Origin: Methylophilus sp. TWE2
Lineage (GTDB): Bacteria; Pseudomonadota; Gammaproteobacteria; Burkholderiales; Methylophilaceae
Assembly (NCBI RefSeq): GCF_001183865.1
Contig: NZ_CP012020.1
Coordinates: 434,001-498,000 of the forward strand
DNA: 64,000 nucleotides
Direction of reading: 5' to 3'
Shown: positions 43,932 through 51,822 of the stretch, one piece after another
Position numbering within the stretch: position 1 is the stretch's first letter
Layout of the letters: each line of letters opens with the position of its first letter
Notes under the pieces: generated by a model
Databases searched by the model: none
What the model saw: the letters and a program-made list of their open reading frames with translations, nothing else
What the model was told of the DNA's origin: nothing
Position numbers and translations under genes: made by a program

Positions 43932-44654
43932 ATGCAGGCTGCGTTGAGCATTCTCACATTTGCTTTTTATCCTGCTTTGGCCGTAATCTTTGGAGGGTTC
44001 ATTGCGCTATGGCGGCCGTTGAAACCTGGGACTGTCAGTGCTATACAGCACTTTGCTGCTGGTTTGCTTTTTTGCGCTCTGGCAACAGAACTCCTCCCGG
44101 ACCTAGTGCACCGAAAACTTCCCTGGATCACCCTAATTGGATTCACCTTAGGGGTGATGGTCATGCTGACGGTTAAGCACTTTGCCGAGAAGACGGGGCA
44201 AAACACAATCAGTACCGCGACTGTACCTACAAGCCTGGTCGCCGTTCTTGGCATTGATGTGGCTTTAGATGGTTTGTTAGTGGGACTAGGGTTTGCTGCC
44301 GGGCAAAAGGAAGGCTTGCTGCTAACCATTGCACTTACTCTTGAAGTCCTATTTCTTGGATTGTCAGGAGCTGTAGCATTAGCCCAAGCTGGAAGTAGTC
44401 GCAAACATATACTCATGGTAACAATTGGCTTCGCTTTGATTTTACTCATCGGAGCACTAGCCGGCAGCACCTTGCTGGTTTTTGCGAGTGACACTGTTGT
44501 GGATGCCATCTTGGCGTTTGGCCTTGCTGCGCTACTGTATCTGGTCACGGAAGAATTGCTTGTTGAAGCTCATGAAGTGCCGGAAACCAGTTTCCAGACA
44601 GCGATGTTTTTCTTTGGATTCATTTTGCTGCTAACCATTGAAATGTTGATGTAG
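43932..44654 (+). CDS. ZIP-family metal transporter
   Basis: A 240-residue transporter with about seven to eight helices. ZIP features: HFAAGLLFCALATELLPDLVH, ALDGLLVGLGFAAG with the DGLxxG metal-path motif, and the late TEELLVEAHEVPE helix. AGGAGAT precedes the ATG. ZIPs of the ZupT/GufA type import divalent metals such as zinc. Why an importer accompanies efflux pumps is unclear; it might restore essential metal when the pumps are active. The family is assigned from motifs, so specificity is unknown. Confidence 0.78.
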   Translation: MQAALSILTFAFYPALAVIFGGFIALWRPLKPGTVSAIQHFAAGLLFCALATELLPDLVHRKLPWITLIGFTLGVMVMLTVKHFAEKTGQNTISTATVPTSLVAVLGIDVALDGLLVGLGFAAGQKEGLLLTIALTLEVLFLGLSGAVALAQAGSSRKHILMVTIGFALILLIGALAGSTLLVFASDTVVDAILAFGLAALLYLVTEELLVEAHEVPETSFQTAMFFFGFILLLTIEMLM

Positions 44655-44769
44655 CCCTGCTTAACCATTTACACGAATCGAGACGCTTGATGTATTCAGA
44701 ATACGCTCACGACAACGTCAACAATCAAGGCAAGCGAAATTGCTGTCCACTCCAGTGGGTGGGCAGATA

Positions 44770-45216
44770 ATGGATTGGAATACCGAACTATTGCTGACCT
44801 TCCGTATTTTGTTAGCTGCCGTACTTGGTGGTCTCATCGGATGGGAACGAGAAAGCCATAATCGAGATGCCGGCGTTCGAACTTACATGGCAGTTGCAGT
44901 AGGCTCCTGCGCCTTCAGCATCGTCTCCAACCACATACCTGGTGTAGATACCCGAATCGCTGCGCAAGTCGTTTCAGGCATGGGTTTCATCGGGGCGGGA
45001 GTAATCCTACAAGTGCGAGGGCGCGTTCAAGGGTTGACCACAGCTGCGACATTGTGGGCAACTGCTGCTGTTGGTATGGCAAGTGCCTTCGGTATGTATC
45101 TGCTCGCCTGCCTAACCGCCTGCCTGATTTTTGGTACGCTTATTCTGAATCATCTTCCAGGTTGGGCAAACTTCATCAAAAGACATCACCCGGGCTCTGA
45201 ACGAACTGATGAGTAA
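44770..45216 (+). CDS. MgtC/SapB family membrane protein
   Basis: A 148-residue protein with four to five helices. MgtC family phrases: LLAAVLGGLIGWERESHNRDAGVRTYMAVAVGSCAF and GMGFIGAGVIL, then GLTTAATLWATAAVGMA. It is shorter than virulence MgtC (about 230) because the C-terminal soluble domain is missing, like SapB. MgtC proteins affect ATP synthase and magnesium/acid tolerance. The start at 44770 (MDWNTELLLTF) fits the family. A hairpin-forming stretch (CCACT/AGTGG) lies just before the start. Confidence 0.85.
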   Translation: MDWNTELLLTFRILLAAVLGGLIGWERESHNRDAGVRTYMAVAVGSCAFSIVSNHIPGVDTRIAAQVVSGMGFIGAGVILQVRGRVQGLTTAATLWATAAVGMASAFGMYLLACLTACLIFGTLILNHLPGWANFIKRHHPGSERTDE

Positions 45217-45287
45217 AGCCAGAGGCAAATATACTCTGTAAATAATAGGTTTGAATGAGATAAATTTGAAACGGATGGATAAGAGTT

Positions 45288-45500
45288 TTAAACGACGCTA
45301 CCATCTTTAATTGCCTGCAGAATCTTTTTTACTTCAAGGACTCCGGCGTCTGTTTTTGCATAACCTAGAGGAGTGTCATTTAACAATTGATGAAACGTAT
45401 TGAACCAAATGTCAGCTTGAGCATGGGAATCGAAAGTTTCAATCGCTAAGTTGTAAATCTCATTAGCAATTGATGATGTAGACTCAAGCTGCATGTGCAC
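45288..45500 (-). CDS. DUF2384 (MbcA/ParS/Xre-antitoxin C-terminal) protein
   Basis: A 70-residue protein whose C-terminal two-thirds (ADIWFNTFHQLLNDTPLGYAKTDAGVLEVKKILQAIKDGSVV) fits the DUF2384 domain of Xre/MbcA/ParS antitoxins. The usual N-terminal DNA-binding domain is absent. No RES toxin adjoins it. It may be an orphan or truncated antitoxin, or a decoy. Family assignment is by pattern, so moderate confidence. Confidence 0.6.
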   Translation of the reverse strand: MHMQLESTSSIANEIYNLAIETFDSHAQADIWFNTFHQLLNDTPLGYAKTDAGVLEVKKILQAIKDGSVV

Positions 45501-45546
45501 TTTCTCAGATCAATTGATACCAGTCGGCCCATTAAGATAACTAAAT

Positions 45547-46164
45547 TTAGTAATAGCTTGGTTTTAGCCAGGGATGGCGAGCTGTTATAAATTGAAAGAT
45601 TTTTCTTCGACCCCAAAATCTATAATAGGCATCTCGGAACATAAAACCGAACACTGTCCCTGTTAAATATCCAAATGCTAGGACTCTCATATCCGCAAAT
45701 ACATTCCATACTAGCGCAACAGCGAATGGGAGAAGCATAGTCAGTAAAATCATTTGGAGCGTGGCATAGCGACGGTCCTTGTTTGTGGGCTCTACCATTC
45801 TCATGGCGCCATCAGAAACAAGCAACATTTTATACGTATTGATAACTCTCACTTGAGAATGCCTGACCACTTTTTCATTAAGCAAACTTTTTATAAAGTT
45901 ACTAATCGATGGATCTGTATTGATTGGACCTGTTTTGAGGATAGTCCAAATTCTGACTGGGAATAAGGCTACGCATTTGACCAGATTAAATAGACTTGAT
46001 GGTTTGGTTTTTTTATTTATGTCTTTACGCGCAAGATAGTCATCATATTCTGAGGATATAGAGGAAATCAGGTGCAATCCAAGCTCACCTTTACTTTGAG
46101 CATTTTTTGCAGCCTCCCGAATAAGCCTCTTAAACTCCGTCAGATTTTCATCCTGCACGCTCAT
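45547..46164 (-). CDS. Hypothetical two-TM membrane protein next to XRE regulator
   Basis: About 205 residues: a soluble N-terminal half (LTEFKRLIREAAKNAQSKGELGLHL...) and two C-terminal hydrophobic segments (YATLQMILLTMLLPFAVALVWNVF and VLAFGYLTGTVFGFMF). It overlaps the end of the XRE gene and is surely co-transcribed. I recognise no family. A small regulator plus membrane protein pair suggests a two-gene module, possibly toxin-like or signal-sensing; unproven. A GTG start 5 codons upstream is possible. Confidence 0.55.
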   Translation of the reverse strand: MSVQDENLTEFKRLIREAAKNAQSKGELGLHLISSISSEYDDYLARKDINKKTKPSSLFNLVKCVALFPVRIWTILKTGPINTDPSISNFIKSLLNEKVVRHSQVRVINTYKMLLVSDGAMRMVEPTNKDRRYATLQMILLTMLLPFAVALVWNVFADMRVLAFGYLTGTVFGFMFRDAYYRFWGRRKIFQFITARHPWLKPSYY

Positions 46165-46582
46165 TTTCACTGATCGCACCTTTCATTTCTACCTTGTCAT
46201 CGGTCAAATCGGGCCGTGTGATTCCTAACGCTGCCTCAGCAACTGTTTTAAATGCTTCGAATAATTGTTCAGGAGTGTATTCGACATCCACTCTTTCAAC
46301 GAAAGAGTGTTGAACCATCATGTAAGCATTTTTCAGAATTAACCAATCAACTTTGTTACTGATAGATCTCTGTCCAGATGCAAGAAAACAAACATCGACC
46401 CCGTTCTTTCTAAGATTTTCCAAGTACTCCATTGTTGGCCAATTTTTCCCTGTCTCATAAAAAGATTGAGACGTAATCGAAACGCCTCCCAGTTTTGCAA
46501 ATTCACCTTGCAACAACCCCATACGCCTCCGCTCAAACTTCAAACGGTCCGGCAAGCTTAGGAGCGTTTCATTATCTGACAT
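46148..46582 (-). CDS. XRE-type HTH regulator
   Basis: A 144-residue protein with an N-terminal helix-turn-helix (about 10-60: LPDRLKFERRRMGLLQGEFAKLGGVSITSQSFYETGKNWPTMEYLENLRKNG) and a helical C-terminal part. This resembles phage-type Cro/CI and Xre proteins that carry a VDVCFLASG turn after the HTH. It is divergent from the small DNA-binding gene at 46681; a perfect 16-bp palindrome lies between them. Probably controls the divergent region that leads to the tns operon. Confidence 0.75.
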   Translation of the reverse strand: MSDNETLLSLPDRLKFERRRMGLLQGEFAKLGGVSITSQSFYETGKNWPTMEYLENLRKNGVDVCFLASGQRSISNKVDWLILKNAYMMVQHSFVERVDVEYTPEQLFEAFKTVAEAALGITRPDLTDDKVEMKGAISENERAG

Positions 46583-46653
46583 TGAATTACCTTCTAGAAT
46601 ATTAATAATAATTATTGCACATCACTTAAAACTATGGCAAATTTAGGAACATT

Positions 46654-46669
46654 ATTAAACATGTTTAAT
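46654..46669. promoter_or_regulatory. Perfect 16-bp palindromic operator
   Basis: ATTAAACATGTTTAAT is its own complement. It lies 72 bp from the XRE start and 12 bp before the start of the small DNA-binding gene, in a position to control one or both. No clear ribosome site precedes the latter gene. Confidence 0.6.
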
Positions 46670-46680
46670 TTATCCACATA

Positions 46681-46938
46681 ATGATTTCTTTCGACCAAGC
46701 AAAATCACATTTTCAGGCTGAAGGCATTTCAATCGCTGAATGGTCTAGGAGTTGGGGATTCAAGACAGCTTTGGTTTACCGCGTGCTCCGCGGTGAAGCC
46801 AAATGTTTGCGCGGCGAGTCACACAATATTGCAATGGCGCTTGGGATCAAGGAGAAAAGTCTGAATAGTGCCCTTCAAATCAGAATGAAGGAAACCTCAA
46901 TGGAAGCGAATACTTCTGAAGGAGATGCTAGCAGCTGA
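46681..46938 (+). CDS. Small phage-type DNA-binding regulator before tnsA
   Basis: An 85-residue protein (ISFDQAKSHFQAEGISIAEWSRSWGFKTALVYRVLRGEAKCLRGESHNIAMALGIK). It matches small Mu-phage and Tn7-like-element DNA-binding proteins whose pattern is F-x-AEG-x-S-x-x-W-A-x-x-x-G...VYRVLNG...G-x-x-H-x-IA-x-x-LG. It is a likely repressor of transposition genes. Start lacks a ribosome site and may be translated from a leaderless or short-leader RNA. A terminator hairpin follows at 46960. Confidence 0.7.
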   Translation: MISFDQAKSHFQAEGISIAEWSRSWGFKTALVYRVLRGEAKCLRGESHNIAMALGIKEKSLNSALQIRMKETSMEANTSEGDASS

Positions 46939-46959
46939 CAGCCAGATAAAAAAAGAAAA

Positions 46960-46979
46960 AGCCGAAATAAATTTCGGCT
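46960..46979. terminator. Hairpin after the small regulator gene
   Basis: AGCCGAAA-TAAA-TTTCGGCT, an 8-bp stem. A-rich sequence lies on its left (good T-tract for leftward transcripts) and a weaker TTTTG on its right. It separates the regulator from the tns operon. Confidence 0.65.
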
Positions 46980-47104
46980 CTTCAGTTTTGTAAGGTTCCT
47001 GCGCCAACAGGAATTTGCTCACATCGACGAGAGCATATTGCGCCTATCAAAACTAAGAGTCAAGGGGTTTTTTTTCCTTAATTATTGGTAATGAAAGGAT
47101 AGAT

Positions 47105-47146
47105 ATGCAATATCCAGTCATACCTCCTGTTCATGGAGGTAGGTAA
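47105..47146 (+). CDS. Candidate 13-residue leader peptide coupled to tnsA
   Basis: ATG at 47105 follows AAAGGATAG and encodes MQYPVIPPVHGGR, with its TAA overlapping the tnsA ATG (TAATG). Ribosomes finishing the leader could re-initiate at tnsA. A Pro-Pro pair in the peptide could slow them. There is no direct proof that it is translated. Confidence 0.4.
   Translation: MQYPVIPPVHGGR
47121..47141 (+). promoter_or_regulatory. Hairpin that hides the tnsA ribosome-binding site
   Basis: TACCTCC and GGAGGTA form a 7-bp stem with loop TGTTCAT. The 3' arm is the tnsA ribosome-binding site, 5 bp before the ATG. The stem lies inside the leader frame, so its translation would open the hairpin. This is a plausible translation control. 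Confidence 0.55.
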
Positions 47147-48066
47147 TGGCCAGGCAACCTAGAGTTACATGGGATTTTCTAAACAGGAAAATTGATGCTG
47201 GTGAAGGTAGCGGCTTCGGAGAACACTATCAAGCGTGGATCAAGATTAAACGCTCGAATCCTTCTAAAGTATCTTCGCAAGTATTCAAAAAAATCCCCCC
47301 ATTTCATCGTGCTTTTCATTTCCTAAGCAAAGCCGAATACAAACTCGCTTTAATCTTCTCTTGGGCTGGCTGTCACTTTCGAGAGCAATTACCCATCTGG
47401 CCTTGGCATCATCCTCATCCAGAAGCCGGTCGTGAACCTGAAATCGAACGATATCTCCGACCATCTGCAGGAACCATTGAGCTTTGCAAAGAGGCTGGAA
47501 TAGATCACGGCTGTTTTGTCGGGACAAATATCCCCTATGTTTGGACTATGGACTTTTGTATGCACCTTCCCTGGGTGGAAGATAAAACGAAAGCAAACGT
47601 CATGGTCTCCGCAAAACCTTCCGTACAACTAGATCCCGAAAATGCATATGACCACTCCCGGGTTCTGGAAAAGCTTGAAATTGAGCGACGGTATTGCCAA
47701 GAAATTGGTAGTGCATACCTTGTAGGAGATTACGGAGCTTTCCCTACCATGCTAATGATTAATCTCGATGCCATTGTTTCCTGTGCAGTCATTCCTCAAA
47801 GTCATTATGCCCACCAAATTAAAAATTCCTTTCTTGATAAACATGGTCATCATCTACAAAAAGAACACTTAGGTTTTACCAATGACGTTCTTAAGAGTGA
47901 CTTTAAATGTTCAGAAAATGTAGCTGCACTAATTCAAAATAACCTGATTTGGAATCAAGTCATTGATGTGGATTTATCAAAATCCATCCTGCACTCCAAA
48001 GCTCCCATACCCGGGGGAATATCTATGAGAGCCTCCTTGCGTAGTAACCTGGAGAAAGCTTTATGA
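47146..48066 (+). CDS. tnsA: TnsA-type transposon endonuclease
   Basis: A 306-residue endonuclease that cuts the 5' ends in cut-and-paste transposition. Compared from memory with Tn7 TnsA: catalytic Glu64 (FHFLSKAEYKLAL, Tn7 Glu63), FREQLPIWPW for Tn7's IREQFPL, Asp136 (TMDF, Tn7 Asp114), and Lys157 (VSAKP, Tn7 Lys132). Tn7's Gln130 is replaced by Ser155. LEKLEIERRY matches Tn7 LEKLELERRY. The Tn7-like N-terminus GEGSGFGEHYQAWI is also present. The ATG overlaps the leader stop, and its own stop overlaps tnsB by ATGA. Confidence 0.92.
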   Translation: MARQPRVTWDFLNRKIDAGEGSGFGEHYQAWIKIKRSNPSKVSSQVFKKIPPFHRAFHFLSKAEYKLALIFSWAGCHFREQLPIWPWHHPHPEAGREPEIERYLRPSAGTIELCKEAGIDHGCFVGTNIPYVWTMDFCMHLPWVEDKTKANVMVSAKPSVQLDPENAYDHSRVLEKLEIERRYCQEIGSAYLVGDYGAFPTMLMINLDAIVSCAVIPQSHYAHQIKNSFLDKHGHHLQKEHLGFTNDVLKSDFKCSENVAALIQNNLIWNQVIDVDLSKSILHSKAPIPGGISMRASLRSNLEKAL

Positions 48067-48638
48067 ATTTACTACCAAATATGGTGTTGTCTCCTGTCGA
48101 CAATAGAAGTCTGCTAATCCAACATCCTGTCAGAGTTCTGACTTCACATCTGATATCAGATTCAGTAACGGTGATTGAAGTGGCTCCCAGAGAGTCGACT
48201 AAAAAACGAAAATTCTTCACTGCACCCTTCAAGCTTAAAATTGCTCATATAGAGGCAGAGCTTGAAACCAAAGTAATGCGATGCCAGGACAGTATTAAAG
48301 CAAGGCCAGACGTTATAGCCTCGGATGAAGCATTAAACAAAAAGTATAAAAAGTTTCCTTGTTATTCAGTGAAAATCAGGGACTTTCGGTTTTCAGTCAT
48401 ACAAGAACTGGCTCCCACATCTCATGACTATTTCTTGTTTTTAGACTCACAATCCCGCAATGAAATCATCGAGAAATATCTTATCAATAAAGACAAGGCA
48501 AACAGCCAGCTCCTCAAGAGAGCAACCCAGCAAATTATTTTTCAATTTTTAGCTGAGGGATCCAAGAGAGAGTCTGTCACTCCATATACATCGGGAAAGG
48601 GAGCAAGAGGCGTAGAGCGTGAGCAAAAAAAAAGTTAG
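48063..48638 (+). CDS. tnsB: TnsB N-terminal portion (zero-frame product, 191 residues)
   Basis: This frame encodes the N-terminal DNA-binding part of TnsB. It has the same layout as Tn7 TnsB's first 170 residues: a beta-rich domain (VRVLTSHLISDSVTVIEV), then helices (DSQSRNEIIEKYLINKDKANSQLLKRATQQIIFQFLAEG) and a Gly-rich turn SGKGARGVERE that matches Tn7's NSGAPGERR. It stops at 48636-48638 just after a run of nine A. A -1 shift there joins it to the DDE part. Unshifted, it would be a 191-residue DNA-binding protein without catalytic domain, possibly an inhibitor. Confidence 0.8.
   Translation: MNLLPNMVLSPVDNRSLLIQHPVRVLTSHLISDSVTVIEVAPRESTKKRKFFTAPFKLKIAHIEAELETKVMRCQDSIKARPDVIASDEALNKKYKKFPCYSVKIRDFRFSVIQELAPTSHDYFLFLDSQSRNEIIEKYLINKDKANSQLLKRATQQIIFQFLAEGSKRESVTPYTSGKGARGVEREQKKS
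48625..48634 (+). promoter_or_regulatory. A9G slippery site joining the two TnsB frames
   Basis: In the zero frame the codons are CAA AAA AAA AGT TAG. After a -1 shift on A-AAA-AAA the ribosome reads AAG TTA GGT AGA AAA (Lys-Leu-Gly-Arg-Lys), matching the KIGR segment at this point of Tn7 TnsB. The heptamer plus G is among the best-known bacterial -1 sites. RNA-polymerase slippage on nine A, or a miscalled homopolymer, are alternatives. Confidence 0.7.
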
Positions 48639-48652
48639 GTAGAAAAAATGCG

Positions 48653-50353
48653 GTGACCCAAGCCGGAGAGTTAAACCTCGAAGGCTTTGTCATGACTGAA
48701 GATGACAAAGAATGCTGTGCTTTCGCTTTCAGAAATTATTTAATGCGTGGTGTTACGATTCAACGCGCACTCGATAAGATGTGGCGGGAGTTCTATTCAG
48801 ATCTAGCGATGGGGGACGATGGAAAAACCAAACTCATTCTAAAGCCTCGCAATCAGAGACCAAGTAAGCGACAGTTCAAACGCTGGGGCGAAAAATATTC
48901 TAATCAGGAAGCCTGGCAAAAAAGATTTAACCCGCTACAGCTTGCCAGAATTGATCGTAGCATCCTTGGAAACCAAACCGATGAAATAATAAATGTCGGT
49001 CAATTAGCTGGTATTGATTCCACTACAACCGATACAGAGTTTGTATCCGTTACCCATCGTTTAAAACGTATCGGCCAAGCTTACCGTATGTTGTTGGTGG
49101 ATGGTTTGTATGGATACATACCAGGCTTCTATATGGGTATCGAAGCACCTAGTTATGAAACAGTAAAGCTGGCTTTCTTACATGCTGCATCGGATAAAAC
49201 CGAATGGATAGAATCTTTAGGCCTGTCCGACATCATGACCGCTGCCGATTGGCTTCCTATCCAATTCGGGCATCTGAATGCAGATAATACAGATGCAAGA
49301 AACTCTAAAACAATGGCAGAGTTGGAGGCATTAGGCACTGGTGTCACCTACCTCCCTGTTGCCCGTTCAGATTTAAACTCTTTAGTCGAAACCAAACATC
49401 TGAGTTTACACAGAGCTTCCGATCATAAATTGATTGGTACTACGCAAGGGAAACTGCACACCAGAGGAGATGAAAAAGCCGACCATCTCGCAAGGCTGAC
49501 CATCATCGAAGGAATACGAGAAACAGCGCGAGCAATTCACTATCTCAACACAGTCCCTCTTGAAAATGAAGAGATTACTCTCGAGATTCGCAGAGAGTTG
49601 ATTAATAAAGGGCTAACAGTCAATCGACTCAACCTGACCCGCTTGGCAATGAGTCAGGGCAAGCTAGATTCATCCCTTAATAATTTCGAAGAATTGATGT
49701 GTATTTTTGGTACTCGGATAGAAGGCACATTTACCGCCAAAGGAGTAAAACTGCATAGAGGGAATTCGATCAAAAGAGAATTTATCGAGCCAATATGTTT
49801 TGTTTCTAAATCACCAGAAATGCTTAAAATTTTTCACGAAGCTAAAGTACATAGGGATGCTTCCCCGCTTCACTTTGTAGCCACTTTTTACATTAACCCA
49901 TATTTTCCGAGCAAGATTTACTATCTGGACCCTTATTCAGGCGCCATACACGAGCTTGATCGTGAAACCAAGGATGAAGAGCGCGATGAACTCACACTCT
50001 ATGACTATTTGGCTGCAATGGAAAATGATTCCTTGTACAACTACCAGACAGAGGAGGAACGAGATCAACGGAGAGCTGAATTAGATATTGGTATTGAAAA
50101 TACAAACCAAATTGCCGAAAAAGAATATCAAGCTGCGAAAGCTAAATCACCCCCGATACCAAAATCTAAAATAGCTAAGGATAAAAAATTAAATCGACAA
50201 ATTGAGAGATCAATTGCTAAACATGGGGTTCCAGAGCTCCCCGCCGAAATTCATTCTCAAGCTCATGCCCAAATTGCACCAGTACTTCCTAAGCTACCCA
50301 AATCTGAAGGCCGAAATCTCATTAATGAACTACTTTTGGGGCTTACCCAATGA
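48653..50353 (+). CDS. tnsB: TnsB catalytic portion, DDE transposase (566 residues from GTG)
   Basis: This frame encodes the rest of TnsB. The RNase-H-fold triad is visible: Asp122 (LAGIDSTTTDTEFVS), Asp211 (HLNADNTDARN), and Glu246 (LNSLVETKHLSLHR), each aligning with Tn7 TnsB Asp273, Asp361 and Glu396. IPGFYMGIEAPSYETVKLAF matches Tn7's ITGFYIGFENPSY. Independent starts (GTG 48653 or ATG 48692) would lack the N-terminal DNA-binding domain, so shifted translation from 48063 is more sensible and gives about 760 residues (Tn7: 702). Its stop overlaps tnsC by ATGA. Confidence 0.92.
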   Translation: MTQAGELNLEGFVMTEDDKECCAFAFRNYLMRGVTIQRALDKMWREFYSDLAMGDDGKTKLILKPRNQRPSKRQFKRWGEKYSNQEAWQKRFNPLQLARIDRSILGNQTDEIINVGQLAGIDSTTTDTEFVSVTHRLKRIGQAYRMLLVDGLYGYIPGFYMGIEAPSYETVKLAFLHAASDKTEWIESLGLSDIMTAADWLPIQFGHLNADNTDARNSKTMAELEALGTGVTYLPVARSDLNSLVETKHLSLHRASDHKLIGTTQGKLHTRGDEKADHLARLTIIEGIRETARAIHYLNTVPLENEEITLEIRRELINKGLTVNRLNLTRLAMSQGKLDSSLNNFEELMCIFGTRIEGTFTAKGVKLHRGNSIKREFIEPICFVSKSPEMLKIFHEAKVHRDASPLHFVATFYINPYFPSKIYYLDPYSGAIHELDRETKDEERDELTLYDYLAAMENDSLYNYQTEEERDQRRAELDIGIENTNQIAEKEYQAAKAKSPPIPKSKIAKDKKLNRQIERSIAKHGVPELPAEIHSQAHAQIAPVLPKLPKSEGRNLINELLLGLTQ

Positions 50354-51822
50354 TTCCCTTCAATTTCCCGAACCCCTTGCTTGAAGGGCTGCCAGATTAC
50401 AAAGAGATCAGAGAACTACACGAAGCGCTGCGCTATGACCCTCTTGAAGGAGTTGATGTCGAATCACTTAGTATCATGGAACGATATTCGCTACTCAATG
50501 GGGAAAAAGTACTTTTATACCCCACAGGTAAATCACTAATGGCGGCGTTGACCTGGCATGGGATGTTCCGAATTGGGCTTCAGAATAGAAACCCAATGAT
50601 CGCTGCAAATCGCAAGAGATACTTTGAATTAATCGACCCCAATACCCTTTTAAAAACCATTAAAGCTCCCAGCGCTGGGATATCCGTAAACCTATTGATG
50701 GGACCAACCGGAACAGGTAAGTCTACGATCGTTAACAGGTTTTGCGCGACATTACCCCAAGTAATTATTCATGACAGAAATGATGGAGCCCTTTGGCAAC
50801 AACACTCCCAGCTTGTCTATCTACGAGCAGACCTGCCCCATGATGGTAGTCGGCGCGGACTTTTAGAAAATATCCTCTTATCAATGGATGAGGCATTAGG
50901 CACCTCATATGCAATCCGTCTTCCAAAACAGCATAAGGGAGTAACTAATTTATGCTTGGCAACAATTAGAACATTGATCTCTCACCACACAGGCATCATT
51001 TTTTTAGATGAAGCACAACTAAGAAACCTTGTCCAAAACAGTCAGGCAAGTGTCATGCAGACTTTCTTAATGGAGTTTGCAAACAGTGGCATCCCCTTAG
51101 TTTTTTCTGGAAATGAGCGAGCATTTGATTGGCTAACCAGCAGTCAAGACATCACCAGAATTACGATTACTGAAACTGCGCATTTTCATCCTATTGGTGT
51201 GCTTGATGAGGAGGATTGGGAGGTTGAATGGCAATTACTCTGTGATCGCGGGATTATGAAGTTTTATGTGCTCCCTCAGCCAATAGTCGATTTCTCTGGT
51301 TGCTCCCAAATGTTATACAAGTGTAGTGGCGGCATCGCTAGATTAGCTCTCACTCTTTGGTGCTTAGCACAAAAGAAATGCTTATCAAACAAACTAAGTG
51401 AAAACTGTAGCATTTGCCCCGAAGACATTTATAAAATTTACCTGGGCAAATCTTTTACACTCTCAAGACCTTTAGCTGATGGCTTCAGGTACAAAAGTGC
51501 GAGTACATTAGCCGAATTTCCTGATGTTGATGTCGACTTTTACCAATTACATTGGCAAGGCACTCCACCTGCCGACTATCAAATCAACGCTGCAGCCCAC
51601 CTAAGCGCACCTAATGAGCAAGTAACACAATCAGCTCATACGGATCGAGGGATGAGTGAACAGGCAAAGCTTAAGGCGCACCAAACACGCCAAAAAAACA
51701 AACAAAAAAGACTAGAACAATCACGAGTCGGGTTGTCTGATGAGGATATGCGTAAAAGCGGTCATATCCAACATAACATCGATCAGCTCGCTAAACTCAG
51801 GTCTGAAGTGGAGGACAAATGA
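50350..51822 (+). CDS. tnsC: TnsC-type AAA+ transposition regulator
   Basis: A 490-residue AAA+ ATPase that connects target-site selector and transposase. Walker A GPTGTGKST (118-126), Walker B IIFLDEAQ (216-223), sensor region PLVFSGNERAFDWL. A charged C-terminal tail (KAHQTRQKNKQKRLEQSR) may contact TnsA/B. Its start overlaps tnsB and its stop overlaps tniQ by ATGA, so production of the four subunits is likely balanced by coupling. Confidence 0.92.
   Translation: MIPFNFPNPLLEGLPDYKEIRELHEALRYDPLEGVDVESLSIMERYSLLNGEKVLLYPTGKSLMAALTWHGMFRIGLQNRNPMIAANRKRYFELIDPNTLLKTIKAPSAGISVNLLMGPTGTGKSTIVNRFCATLPQVIIHDRNDGALWQQHSQLVYLRADLPHDGSRRGLLENILLSMDEALGTSYAIRLPKQHKGVTNLCLATIRTLISHHTGIIFLDEAQLRNLVQNSQASVMQTFLMEFANSGIPLVFSGNERAFDWLTSSQDITRITITETAHFHPIGVLDEEDWEVEWQLLCDRGIMKFYVLPQPIVDFSGCSQMLYKCSGGIARLALTLWCLAQKKCLSNKLSENCSICPEDIYKIYLGKSFTLSRPLADGFRYKSASTLAEFPDVDVDFYQLHWQGTPPADYQINAAAHLSAPNEQVTQSAHTDRGMSEQAKLKAHQTRQKNKQKRLEQSRVGLSDEDMRKSGHIQHNIDQLAKLRSEVEDK

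Noticed and set aside
48653..50353. A separate, shorter transposase starting at GTG 48653 or ATG 48692
   Set aside because: It would lack the TnsB DNA-binding domain, which is encoded directly upstream and continues in frame after a -1 shift.
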